The translations under genes were made by a program, and so were the position numbers. The notes under the pieces were generated by a model, which made no database searches, was not told the DNA's origin, and saw only the letters and a program-made list of their open reading frames with translations. DNA of 64,000 nt from Danxiaibacter sp048498555. GTDB lineage: Bacteria; Bacteroidota; Bacteroidia; Chitinophagales; Chitinophagaceae. The stretch is taken from NCBI GenBank assembly GCA_048498555.1, contig JBEHXT010000002.1:186001-250000 (forward strand), written 5' to 3'. Below are positions 26,844-34,666 of this stretch, piece by piece (position 1 is the stretch's first letter; the number at the start of each line of letters is the position of its first letter).

Positions 26844-26915
26844 GGCTTCGTAGTACAATGGATAGTATAAGAGTTTCCGAAGCTCCAGATCCAGGTTCGA
26901 TTCCTGGCGAAGCCA
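26844..26915 (+). tRNA. tRNA-Arg (anticodon CCG)
   Basis: A cloverleaf can be drawn: acceptor GGCTTCG/CGAAGCC with discriminator A, D arm GTAC/GTAT, anticodon loop TTCCGAA (CCG, reads CGG), T arm CCAGG-TTCGATT-CCTGG. The pair 27-43 is A-C, a mismatch. CCA is not encoded, as is usual in this phylum. Confidence 0.93.
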
Positions 26916-26920
26916 CTCTC

Positions 26921-26950
26921 AAAAGATCATTTTTAAATGATCTTTTTTTA
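26921..26950 (+). terminator. Terminator after tRNA-Arg
   Basis: AAAAGATCATTT pairs with AAATGATCTTTT, followed by T-rich sequence, six bases after the tRNA. Confidence 0.85.
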
Positions 26951-26971
26951 TTCCTGCCCTTTTTCGCGATA

Positions 26972-27424
26972 CTATTTTTGACCAGCAATAAAGTCTGCCA
27001 CCACTGTTCCGTGCTCGTTCATTAAGGTTAATGTATTACCCTGAATATGGTATTGGGCGGCAGCCGAAAGCGCGGCGTTTAGTGCATCTTCAATCTTCAT
27101 AGCTTCGCCGGGACAAATCATTCTTGTGGACGCTGCCTGGAATTTTATAGATGCCTTTCCACCAGATACATCATAGCTGCCAGCAAGGTTATTGCATCCC
27201 AGAAAGCCGCTCACCTTATTACTTTCATCAAGCGTGATGTACACTTTGTGAACGCCTTTTGCCGGTTTATACGTGACTTCCCGCGCATGGGAGAGTTGCC
27301 AGAATGTTCCCGTTAATGAAGGATCAGCCGGTGCCTTTGGGGCTCCAGATGCACTTTGAAAGCATGCAATTAATATAGTCAACGGTAATATTAACAGACG
27401 TACAGAAAAAGATTGCTTTTTCAT
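26972..27424 (-). CDS. META-domain (HslJ-like) lipoprotein
   Basis: The 150-residue protein has a lipobox LIAC (Cys21) and one META domain: GTFWQLSHAREV, VSGFLGCNNLAGSYDV, STRMICPGEAM and LTLMNEHGTVVADF. META-domain proteins such as E. coli HslJ are linked to stress and novobiocin resistance, but a biochemical role is not established. It has its own promoter and is convergent with the tRNA terminator. Confidence 0.88.
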   Translation of the reverse strand: MKKQSFSVRLLILPLTILIACFQSASGAPKAPADPSLTGTFWQLSHAREVTYKPAKGVHKVYITLDESNKVSGFLGCNNLAGSYDVSGGKASIKFQAASTRMICPGEAMKIEDALNAALSAAAQYHIQGNTLTLMNEHGTVVADFIAGQK

Positions 27425-27443
27425 ACTTGCGTGTTTAGGTACC

Positions 27444-27474
27444 TAAAATTAATATTTAGATTTTGCAGTTCAAA
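27444..27474 (-). promoter_or_regulatory. Promoter of the META-domain lipoprotein gene
   Basis: On the minus strand TTTG (27471-27474), 19 nt, then TAATTTTA (27444-27451), seven of eight matches to TAnnTTTG, 19 nt before the start codon. Confidence 0.5.
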
Positions 27475-27554
27475 GCGGATCTGGATTTTGAGATTTTTGG
27501 TGATTTAAGGATCGATAACAGACTTTGTTACATAAGGCTACAAAACTATTTTCT

Positions 27555-27666
27555 TTATCCCTTATGCCTTACACCTCACGCCTTATACCTTACACCTCAC
27601 GCCTTATACCTTATACCTCACGCCTTATACCTTATACCTTATGCCTGACACCTGCTACCCCTCACC
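27555..27666. repeat. Heptamer word array (plus TTATACC/TCACGCC; minus AGGTATA), 16 units
   Basis: Sixteen contiguous 7-nt words in perfect phase: TTATCCC, TTATGCC, TTACACC, TCACGCC, TTATACC and so on to CCTCACC. A 21-nt higher-order unit (TTATACC-TTAYACC-TCACGCC) is visible in the middle. It ends one base before the stop codon of the minus-strand lipoprotein gene and shares its word family and orientation with the array at 8139-8211. Confidence 0.9.
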
Positions 27667-27667
27667 T

Positions 27668-28423
27668 CTACCAATCAACCTTATATTCAAACGCATCAGG
27701 CGTTTCGAACAATTCATTAAGCGTATTGGTAAATGTAACGGTCTTTTTATCGTCAGAAACGTTCGCTGCCTGCCCTTTATACGTCTTCACAGGGGATGGT
27801 AATTCAAAGATGGTCTTGTAATTGATTCCCCCCATAAAGCTGAGCATCCTGAGCTGTTGCACCGATTGGTCGCTCAACAGGCTATCGAGCGAACTCCGTT
27901 TACTGAGCTGATTGCTGATTTCATGCTTGCCTGCAGAAAAGGTAAAGCCAGTGGAAGAAGGCGTAATGATCGCCATTCCTTTGACAACTTCATCACCCAT
28001 TTCTCCTGCGCCTGCCATACCCTGCGAGATTTTTTTAACATCAATAATCTTAAGCAATTGTTGCTTGATCGCCGCCAGGTCATTCGTGTTTTTAAATGGC
28101 ACCACGAAGGTTAGTGAGAGTTCATTGCTGTCTGTGTTGGAATGCACCAGCATTGTTCCTTCCTTGAACAAAGCACGTTGCTGCGCCGACGAAGAATCAA
28201 TCAATTCTACAAGGGGCACAACCTTATCCTGTTCATCAGCAGGAAGCAAGGAATCGGATTGCGGCATAAATGCCTTCATCTGCGCAAGCATTTTGCTCAT
28301 ATCCATATTTAGTTGATAAGTGCCACTATTATCAGCGTTAAGCGAGATTTTCTCTTCCGTATCGAGGCATGACACAAAAATCAAACTCATGAGCGCTGTA
28401 GCGAGAAATATTTTCTTAAGCAT
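27668..28423 (-). CDS. Lipoprotein of unknown function
   Basis: The 251 residues start with a signal sequence and lipobox FVSC (Cys19). The mature part begins with a charged stretch containing EEKISLNADNSGTYQLNMDMSKML, a pattern seen in Bacteroidota lipoproteins with an N-terminal beta-rich domain, and ends in a second beta-rich half. I do not recognise a named family. A heptamer array begins one base past its stop, and another lies just before its start. Confidence 0.75.
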   Translation of the reverse strand: MLKKIFLATALMSLIFVSCLDTEEKISLNADNSGTYQLNMDMSKMLAQMKAFMPQSDSLLPADEQDKVVPLVELIDSSSAQQRALFKEGTMLVHSNTDSNELSLTFVVPFKNTNDLAAIKQQLLKIIDVKKISQGMAGAGEMGDEVVKGMAIITPSSTGFTFSAGKHEISNQLSKRSSLDSLLSDQSVQQLRMLSFMGGINYKTIFELPSPVKTYKGQAANVSDDKKTVTFTNTLNELFETPDAFEYKVDW

Positions 28424-28430
28424 ATTGTTG

Positions 28431-28514
28431 AGCTTTCAGCCTGCCGCTAGAAGCTTTAGGCGGTGATGTCGATTGTACGTTATACGTCGTAAGTTATACG
28501 TTGTACGTTATAGG
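28431..28514. repeat. Heptamer array with a word switch (AGCTTTC to TTRTACG)
   Basis: Twelve 7-nt words share one phase. The first five are of the AGCTTTM/CGCTAGA kind, the sixth is ATGTCGA, and the last six are TTGTACG, TTATACG, TCGTAAG, TTATACG, TTGTACG, TTATAGG. It lies 8 bases upstream of the lipoprotein start, in the 318-bp gap to batC. Confidence 0.75.
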
Positions 28515-28653
28515 TGAAAATCTATATTCAAATGGATGCTGCGCCAGGTAAAATTTCGTCTATCCAAGCCATTTTAACATTGTTTGCATTATCGATTGTC
28601 AATTCAAACTGCTTCCTTAAGAAGTCAAACAAAACCAAGCTGGACTAAAATTC

Positions 28654-28681
28654 TATACTTCGTACTTTGTAGATCGTACTT
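28654..28681. repeat. Heptamer array (CGTACTT type)
   Basis: Four 7-nt words in phase: TATACTT, CGTACTT, TGTAGAT, CGTACTT. Confidence 0.5.
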
Positions 28682-28741
28682 GACAAAATCCTAATTGATT
28701 TTAAAGAAATAGAATTGATTGTTTCCCATTCTCCATTAACA

Positions 28742-29392
28742 TTACCAGTCTTTATCCGGTTGCTGTGTTGTTGTCCGTTGCTTTTGTACCTGGTTTTGCA
28801 ATTGTTTCTCTTTCTCTCTTAGCTGGTCCAGCAATTGTTCTGCTTTTTGCATAGATAAGTTTGGCTTAGGCTCATTAGGCTGATGTTTTTGCTGATCTTT
28901 TTTCTGTTGTTCCTGCTGTTGCTTTTTCGGCTGTTGCTGTTGTTGCTGCTGCTGTTGCTGTTGTTGTTTTTTTATCTCATCCAGAACCTTTTGGAGGTTT
29001 TCTCTTGCGTTGTTATCGGCCGGATCGAATTTCAAAGATTGTTTGAATGCATCTGCGGCTTCAGGCAATTTTTTCTGCTTTGCAAAGTTTACACCTTTAT
29101 TGTAGTAAGTATTGCTTTTTAGTGGAACAGGCAGGTTACTGTCGTTTAATAAATCAGAATACTGTTTGTCCGCATCCTCATTTTTGTTTTGTTGTTGCAA
29201 TGCATTGCCCAGGTTAAACATCGCCGCACTATTATTCTTTTCTTTTGCAAGCGCCTTACGGTAATCTTCTTCCGCCTTATCAAACTCACCCTTCTTATAA
29301 GCGTCGTTGCCTTTATTTACAAGCAAGTTCCCTTTTTGTGCAACAACCCCAAACGGAAGTATCAAGATTAATATTATATAGTACAGCTTCAA
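28742..29392 (-). CDS. batC: BatC-like TPR protein with poly-Gln tract
   Basis: The 216-residue protein has a signal peptide, then TPR repeats (NDAYKKGEFDKAEEDYRKAL, NSAAMFNLGNALQQQNKNEDADKQ, TYYNKGVNFAKQKK...), then a run of twelve or more glutamines and a Gln/Lys-rich tail. It overlaps batB by 4 bases. Bat proteins of Bacteroides are linked to aerotolerance; the TPR member probably works with the VWA member at the inner membrane. The poly-Gln codons (CAG/CAA) may vary in number. Confidence 0.82.
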   Translation of the reverse strand: MKLYYIILILILPFGVVAQKGNLLVNKGNDAYKKGEFDKAEEDYRKALAKEKNNSAAMFNLGNALQQQNKNEDADKQYSDLLNDSNLPVPLKSNTYYNKGVNFAKQKKLPEAADAFKQSLKFDPADNNARENLQKVLDEIKKQQQQQQQQQQQQPKKQQQEQQKKDQQKHQPNEPKPNLSMQKAEQLLDQLREKEKQLQNQVQKQRTTTQQPDKDW

Positions 29393-30390
29393 TTTTTCTC
29401 CTTTTTTGTTTCAGGAATAAATATTTCTGATATCAGTACAAGTAACGCAAAAGCTATAAAAAATGGAAAGAAAGAAGCGTATTGCCGTTCATTTCCTTCA
29501 CCGTTAATAAGCTTTTTGTCCATATTACCCAGCACCCCGGTAATATCATTAACAGCATCGACAGTATTATCCAGGCGATGATAGGTCCCACCCGTTTTTG
29601 AAGAAATTAGCTCCAGTTCTTTTTCATTCAGTCTTGATATAACGGTCTGCCCATTGTTGTCGCGTTTAGCCTGGCCAGTTACAGGATCTATAATAGTCGA
29701 TCCCTCAGCTGTACCAACACCTACGGTATGAACAATTACGCCATGGTCATACAATTGCTGCAGCACCGGTTCAATCTTTGTATCATGATCCTCGCCATCT
29801 GTTATAAGTATAACGGCTTTATATTTTTTTTCTTTTGTGTCGAGGGAATTATCGCACAATTTCAACGCGTCACTCACCACTGTACCCTGCATAGGAACAG
29901 CATCCGGCGATGCATTGCTCACGAATATTTTTGCAGCGGCCGCATCAGAAGTAAGGGGCATCTGAAGATAAGCCTGGCCAGCGAAAACAACAAAGCCAAT
30001 CCGATTATCCTGGAGCCTGTCAATAACCAGGCTGACCAACTGTTTTGCCTTTACCAGCCGCGATGGTTTTACATCTTCACTTAACATGCTTTTGCTCACA
30101 TCCAAAGCAATCATTACATCTATACCTGCCCGTTTTTCCTTATCGCCAGCAGCGGGTTTACGTAAATTTGCTCCGGCAACAACTAGCAATGCTACGGCCG
30201 CAACCAGAAAAATAAACTTGAGCCTGAATAAAGATTTGGAGTATTGCTTTGTTAAGCCGGCTATGAGTTCCTCATCTCCCAACGCTTTCCTTACTTTTTT
30301 CTTCCAGTATAATACGTTTAGAAAAAGCAGCACCAAAGGCACGATTAAAACCAACCCCAATAAAAACTCTATGTGTTGAAAAGAAAGCAT
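29389..30390 (-). CDS. batB: BatB-like VWA-domain membrane protein
   Basis: The 333 residues comprise two N-terminal membrane spans (about 8-27 and 55-75), a von Willebrand A domain with MIDAS motif DVSKS (97-101), the T in QMPLTSD and ITDGEDHD, and a C-terminal span (FFPFFIAFALLVLIS). Bat operons of Bacteroidota usually also hold moxR, a DUF58 gene, batA and batD; only batB-batC occur here. Confidence 0.85.
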   Translation of the reverse strand: MLSFQHIEFLLGLVLIVPLVLLFLNVLYWKKKVRKALGDEELIAGLTKQYSKSLFRLKFIFLVAAVALLVVAGANLRKPAAGDKEKRAGIDVMIALDVSKSMLSEDVKPSRLVKAKQLVSLVIDRLQDNRIGFVVFAGQAYLQMPLTSDAAAAKIFVSNASPDAVPMQGTVVSDALKLCDNSLDTKEKKYKAVILITDGEDHDTKIEPVLQQLYDHGVIVHTVGVGTAEGSTIIDPVTGQAKRDNNGQTVISRLNEKELELISSKTGGTYHRLDNTVDAVNDITGVLGNMDKKLINGEGNERQYASFFPFFIAFALLVLISEIFIPETKKEKN

Positions 30391-30434
30391 AATAAGGTTA
30401 TTAAAAGTGCAAACTTCCTGCCAGAGAACCCATG

Positions 30435-30469
30435 TATGATGTTAGATGTACGATTTACGATGTGTTATC
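30435..30469. repeat. Heptamer array (TACGATG type), 5' side of batB
   Basis: Five words in phase: TATGATG, TTAGATG, TACGATT, TACGATG, TGTTATC. It is the reverse-complement family of the array at 30556-30588, so the two could pair. Confidence 0.6.
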
Positions 30470-30555
30470 ACTTTTAATCGGTTCAACTAATAATCGATAC
30501 TCTGTGTGTTTTTATAAAATTAGGTGGTTTAAATCAACTTTGTATGTTCACTACA

Positions 30556-30588
30556 TCGTACATCTAAAATCGTACATCATACATCAGC
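30556..30588. repeat. Heptamer array (TCGTACA type) at the beta-lactamase stop codon
   Basis: Words TCGTACA, TCTAAAA, TCGTACA, TCATACA then TCAGC, running directly into the stop codon of the minus-strand beta-lactamase gene. Confidence 0.65.
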
Positions 30589-31416
30589 CTATTTCCTTCC
30601 TTCCATAAAACCGTACTGTTTTAACACGGCTTTCAGAATATTCAGGCGCACTTCCGGGTTAGTATCTTTCGCACCTTCAACATTTAGTACAAAGAAATAA
30701 GGGTGCTTGTTCTCTTCTATCCAGCCCACAATCCAGCCAAGCGCATTGCCGTTTTCCGTATAGCCCCAGCCGGTTTTGTAGCTCAGCTTGTAATTAGCGT
30801 TATCTTCCTGCAACATCACGCGCTTAACAATTTCCTGCGTAGTCTGTTTGCGAAAAGGCAGCTGATCGAAGTATAGTTTTTTTACAAGTCCTAATTGTTC
30901 ATCTGCGGTTACTTTAACTGAATTATCCAACCAAAAAGTATCAATCGTTTTAATAACAGCTTTGCCATGCTTTGCACCATAACCCAATGTATCCAGCCAA
31001 TGTTGCATAGTGTCTTTTCCTATTCTGCGCGCCACTTCCTGGTAGTATGGAACGGCGGAAACCTTAAAGGCCTTTTTCATAGTTAGGTCTTTATTCCACT
31101 CAGGAACTTCTCTTACAACACTATCCCATTTGATCACCATGTTCTCGCTGGATATACGTCCGGTTTCAAGGCCGATCAGCGAGTTCACAATTTTAAATGT
31201 TGATGCAGGCAGATAAGAAGAATCCTTAAAACGCGAAAGGTTATAAATGGTAAACTGCCCCTGGCCGTTATCAAACATACCGAACGTGCCGGTTACCTTA
31301 TTCTCGTCAAAATACTTCTGAATACTGTTATCAACCGTTACGTTATTCTGGTTACACGATGCCAGAACTACTACCAATGCCAACAGGACCAAACTCACCC
31401 TATACAACTTCTTCAT
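30589..31416 (-). CDS. Class D (OXA-type) beta-lactamase, lipoprotein
   Basis: The 275 residues have a lipobox LASC (Cys21) and the class D motifs in order: S72-T-F-K75 (active serine and carboxylated lysine), S120-A-V122, Y146-G-A148 where most class D enzymes have YGN, FWLDNS, and K214-T-G216-W. It should hydrolyse beta-lactams from a membrane-anchored periplasmic position; substrate range cannot be read. Neighbours are housekeeping genes and no mobile element is present, so it looks chromosomal. The related BlaR-type sensor domain is excluded because there is no membrane or protease part. Confidence 0.9.
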   Translation of the reverse strand: MKKLYRVSLVLLALVVVLASCNQNNVTVDNSIQKYFDENKVTGTFGMFDNGQGQFTIYNLSRFKDSSYLPASTFKIVNSLIGLETGRISSENMVIKWDSVVREVPEWNKDLTMKKAFKVSAVPYYQEVARRIGKDTMQHWLDTLGYGAKHGKAVIKTIDTFWLDNSVKVTADEQLGLVKKLYFDQLPFRKQTTQEIVKRVMLQEDNANYKLSYKTGWGYTENGNALGWIVGWIEENKHPYFFVLNVEGAKDTNPEVRLNILKAVLKQYGFMEGRK

Positions 31417-31448
31417 ATTTACAATTTAATGAATGAACACTAAAAGAA

Positions 31449-31500
31449 AAACGCAAAGTAACGTAAGGCTAAAGATTTTGCCCTAACGAACTTTGCGTTT
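31449..31500 (-). terminator. Hairpin after kbl
   Basis: AAACGCAAAGT (31449-31459) pairs with ACTTTGCGTTT (31490-31500) around a 30-nt loop that has smaller inner pairing. It sits 9 bases beyond the kbl stop. Confidence 0.55.
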
Positions 31501-31509
31501 CGGAATAAT

Positions 31510-32697
31510 TTATTTTAAAACGCCTAACTCCTTACCCACTTTGGTAAAGGCTGCGATCGCTTTATCAAGATGCTCCTGCTCGTGCGCTGCACTTAACTGA
31601 ACACGTATCCTTGCCTGGCCTTTTGGAACAACGGGATAGAAGAACCCGATTACATATACACCTTCTTCCAGCAATTTGGCTGCGAAATTCTGTGCAACCA
31701 CAGCCTCATACAGCATAATGGGCACAATTGGGTGGTCACCGGGTTTAATATCAAAGCCGGCTTCCGTCATTTTTGTGCGGAAATATTTTGTATTGAATTC
31801 GAGTTTGTCTCTCAACTCAGTTGTTTCTGTGAGCATATCCAACACTGCAATTGACGCTCCCACAATGTTAGGAGCCAGCGTATTTGAAAACAGGTAGGGC
31901 CTTGACCGTTGGCGCAACATTTCTATAATCTCTTTTCTGCCGCTGGTAAATCCACCATTTGCGCCGCCCAACGCTTTACCCAAGGTGCCGGTAATAATAT
32001 CAATACGGCCCATCACATTACGGTATTCATGCGTGCCACGGCCGGTTTTACCTAAAAAGCCGGAAGAGTGGCTTTCATCAATCATCACAATTGCATCATA
32101 TTTATCAGCCAGATCGCAAATTTTATCTAATTGGGCAATTGTGCCGTCCATACTGAACGATCCATCCGTTACAATAATACGGCTGCGTAGATGAGCGCTA
32201 TCAATCAATTTCGCCTCAAGATCGTCCATGTTGTTATGCTCATAACGATAACGCTGCGCTTTACATAAACGAACACCATCAATGATAGATGCATGGTTCA
32301 AAGCATCACTTATAATAGCATCCTGCTCATTAAACAAAGGCTCAAATACACCACCATTTGCGTCAAAAGCTGCGCAGTACAAAATGGTATCTTCTGTCCC
32401 TAAAAAGCCTGCTATCTTTTGTTCCAGTTCTTTATGAATATCCTGTGTACCGCAAATAAAGCGAACACTGCTCATTCCATAACCATGTGTATCAATCGCT
32501 TCATGCGCCGCTTCAATCACTTTAGGGTGAGACGACAAGCCGAGGTAATTGTTCGCGCAAAAATTGAGAACAGTTTTCTCATTCACTACAATTTCTGCAC
32601 CCTGTTCGCTCGTAATAACTCTTTCTCTTTTAAACAAACCGGCTGTATTAATCTCGTCCAGTTCACTGTTTATTCTGGCAACAAATGACTCATTCAT
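31510..32697 (-). CDS. kbl: Glycine C-acetyltransferase (2-amino-3-ketobutyrate CoA ligase)
   Basis: The 395 residues from the ATG at 32697 match the PLP-dependent alpha-oxoamine synthase family: NFCANNYLGLSSHP, FICGTQDIHKELE, DESHSSGFLGKTGRGTHE and the PLP lysine in TGTLGKALGGANGG. It interconverts 2-amino-3-ketobutyrate plus CoA with glycine plus acetyl-CoA in threonine breakdown. An upstream ATG at 32721 adds eight residues that the family lacks, and it would lie on the promoter element. Confidence 0.92.
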   Translation of the reverse strand: MNESFVARINSELDEINTAGLFKRERVITSEQGAEIVVNEKTVLNFCANNYLGLSSHPKVIEAAHEAIDTHGYGMSSVRFICGTQDIHKELEQKIAGFLGTEDTILYCAAFDANGGVFEPLFNEQDAIISDALNHASIIDGVRLCKAQRYRYEHNNMDDLEAKLIDSAHLRSRIIVTDGSFSMDGTIAQLDKICDLADKYDAIVMIDESHSSGFLGKTGRGTHEYRNVMGRIDIITGTLGKALGGANGGFTSGRKEIIEMLRQRSRPYLFSNTLAPNIVGASIAVLDMLTETTELRDKLEFNTKYFRTKMTEAGFDIKPGDHPIVPIMLYEAVVAQNFAAKLLEEGVYVIGFFYPVVPKGQARIRVQLSAAHEQEHLDKAIAAFTKVGKELGVLK

Positions 32698-32718
32698 AGT
32701 AGGTATTTTTTTGCGCAG

Positions 32719-32726
32719 CAAATATA
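32719..32726 (-). promoter_or_regulatory. -7 element of kbl
   Basis: On the minus strand TATATTTG followed by CTGCGC is an exact TAnnTTTG match 21 nt before the chosen start at 32697. Confidence 0.5.
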
Positions 32727-32939
32727 ACTGTGTAATTCATTGATTGGGCTGCTTCTTTTGCCAACATTTACGCTAAGGCGGCTTCATATCATTTGATTTT
32801 GTCATGCAAACGTTTCCCAAGCGCATGACAATCAACTATTCACACAAACAATTTGTATCTTTTTTTAGGCTGATGTTGACAAGCGGGTTGGTTTTCAGAA
32901 ATTCTTTTGACATTTGCTGCTTCAAAAAAAGGAGCGACC

Positions 32940-34328
32940 ATGTTCAACAGGGAAGTCTATATAAACAGAAGGCAACAATTAAAAACTGCCGTGCAAACCG
33001 GGGTTATTTTGATTTTGGGGAACGAAGAAAGCAGCATGAATTATAAGGATAACCACTACCATTTCAGGCAGGATAGCAACTTTTTATATTTCGCGGGGCT
33101 TGATCGGGCGAACCTGGCTTTAGTGATCGATATTGACAACAATAAAGAAACAATTTTCGGCGACGACGGCAGCATTGATGACATAATCTGGACCGGGCCA
33201 CTTGAAACCTTGCCCTCCCAGGCCGCCAAAGCAGGAATTAATGATACAGCATCGTACAAAAGCCTTACGGATGTATTGGCTAAAGCAGTAAACGACAAAA
33301 GGCCCATTCATTTTACGCCGCCATACAGGCCTGAAAACGCGCAGAAAATTTCAGCATTTCTCAATATTCCGCTTTCAAATGTAAAAGAAAACACGTCTGT
33401 TACTTTGATAAAAGCAATCGTTGCACTTCGTTCTATTAAGAGTGCAGAAGAAGTTGCAGAAATTGAAAAAGCCGTTAGCATTACAACGGACATGCATTTG
33501 ACCGCGATGCGCAACGCTCGCCCCGGCATGACGGAAAACGAACTGGCAGGGCAAATCCATGGCCTTGCATTAAGTAAAGGAGGCAATATTGCATTCCCAA
33601 TTATACTTACCGTTAATGGCCAGATTTTACACAACCACAGCCATGGAAATGTTTTGAAAGAAGGCATGATGGTGTTATGTGATAGTGGGGCTGAAAACAG
33701 CATGCGCTATGGTGGAGACATGACCAGGACTTTTCCTGTTGGAAAAACATTCACTTCACGCCAAAAGGACCTCTACAATATTGTTTTAAATGCACACAAT
33801 GCGGCAGTAGAAGCATTACGCCCGGGTGTATTTTATAAAGACGTGCATTTGCTGGCCTGCGAAAAATTAGTTGATGGCTTAAGCGCTGTTGGATTGATGA
33901 AAGGAAATGCAAAAGAAGCTGTAGCTGCAGGCGCTCATGCGATGTTCTTCCAATGTGGGCTGGGACACATGCTTGGGCTTGATACGCATGATATGGAAGA
34001 TCTTGGCGAAGAATATGTTGGCTATACAAATACCTTCAAAAAAAGTAAGGAATTCGGGTTAAAATCTTTGCGGCTTGGGCGCCAGCTAGAAGCAGGGTTT
34101 GTATTAACGGTTGAACCCGGTATTTATATTATTCCTGAATTGATAGACATGTGGAAGGCTGGAAACAAGCATACTGAATTCATCAACTACGATGTGCTGG
34201 AAACCTATAGGGATTTTGGCGGAATCCGCATTGAAGAAGATTTCCTGATTACCGAAACAGGTAAAAAATTACTCGGCTCACCCATCGCCAAAACCGTTGA
34301 AGAGGTTGAAGCAGAAAGACAAGCTTAA
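32940..34328 (+). CDS. Xaa-Pro aminopeptidase (M24B family)
   Basis: The 462-residue protein has an N-terminal creatinase-like domain and the M24 pita-bread domain. Metal ligands are visible in LCDSGAENSMRYGGDMTRTFPVG (two Asp), GLGHMLGLDTHDMED (His), LTVEPGIYIIPE (Glu) and GIRIEEDFLI (Glu). It removes N-terminal residues before proline. The ATG at 32940 has a real Shine-Dalgarno sequence (GGAGCGACC), unusual here; an earlier TTG at 32907 does not. A word array starts in its stop codon. Confidence 0.93.
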   Translation: MFNREVYINRRQQLKTAVQTGVILILGNEESSMNYKDNHYHFRQDSNFLYFAGLDRANLALVIDIDNNKETIFGDDGSIDDIIWTGPLETLPSQAAKAGINDTASYKSLTDVLAKAVNDKRPIHFTPPYRPENAQKISAFLNIPLSNVKENTSVTLIKAIVALRSIKSAEEVAEIEKAVSITTDMHLTAMRNARPGMTENELAGQIHGLALSKGGNIAFPIILTVNGQILHNHSHGNVLKEGMMVLCDSGAENSMRYGGDMTRTFPVGKTFTSRQKDLYNIVLNAHNAAVEALRPGVFYKDVHLLACEKLVDGLSAVGLMKGNAKEAVAAGAHAMFFQCGLGHMLGLDTHDMEDLGEEYVGYTNTFKKSKEFGLKSLRLGRQLEAGFVLTVEPGIYIIPELIDMWKAGNKHTEFINYDVLETYRDFGGIRIEEDFLITETGKKLLGSPIAKTVEEVEAERQA

Positions 34329-34391
34329 AGCTCAAGGCCGGTGTTAAGTTTAGAGAAGACAAAATTCAAAAGGAAAAAGTCAAAAGACTGT
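34322..34391. repeat. Heptamer array starting inside the peptidase stop codon
   Basis: Ten words in one phase: AGCTTAA (contains the TAA stop), AGCTCAA, GGCCGGT, GTTAAGT, TTAGAGA, AGACAAA, ATTCAAA, AGGAAAA, AGTCAAA, AGACTGT. The later words match the AGTCAAA type at 4823-4871. Confidence 0.65.
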
Positions 34392-34426
34392 TCAGTTTTG
34401 GAAAGGCTTATTTACTTAACACCGGC
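34337..34426. repeat. 13-bp inverted repeat enclosing a word array
   Basis: GCCGGTGTTAAGT (34337-34349) is exactly complementary to ACTTAACACCGGC (34414-34426), with 64 nt between. No T-run follows, so terminator function is uncertain. Confidence 0.6.
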
Positions 34427-34480
34427 TCATTAACCATTTGTCCATCTTACAAAGTATGGGCAGCTATTCATTTGCAATAG

Positions 34481-34544
34481 CATGTTTGCACAACCTCATA
34501 TTTGCACATTCGCATATTTACACATTTACATATTCACACATTGT
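34481..34544. repeat. Octamer array (CAYATTYR type), 8 units
   Basis: Eight 8-nt words in perfect phase: CATGTTTG, CACAACCT, CATATTTG, CACATTCG, CATATTTA, CACATTTA, CATATTCA, CACATTGT. The same word recurs at 48424-48463 (inverted) and 48637-48716. It fills much of the 338-bp gap before the ABC genes. Confidence 0.85.
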
Positions 34545-34574
34545 CAATTATCCACTCTCAATTGTCAATTATGT
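34540..34574. repeat. Heptamer array (ATTGTCA type)
   Basis: Five words in phase (ATTGTCA, ATTATCC, ACTCTCA, ATTGTCA, ATTATGT) start in the last unit of the octamer array, so an 8-nt period passes directly into a 7-nt period. Confidence 0.65.
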
Positions 34575-34641
34575 TATAATCCACTCATCCTCAAATCCCA
34601 CCAATCCCGATCAAGACTATCTTAATCCCAAGCATTTATGT

Positions 34642-34649
34642 TAGATTTG
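34642..34649 (+). promoter_or_regulatory. Candidate -7 element of the ABC exporter genes
   Basis: TAGATTTG is an exact match 17 nt before the ATPase gene start; no clear -33 element. Confidence 0.4.
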
Positions 34650-34666
34650 GTGATTAACTACTCCTT

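Noticed and set aside
27463..27821. Two overlapping plus-strand frames with repeated peptide pattern PYTSRLI
   Set aside because: They are translations of the heptamer array (21 nt equals three words and seven codons) and have no start context or domain.
31985..32194. Plus-strand frame inside kbl
   Set aside because: Antisense shadow of a well-conserved gene.
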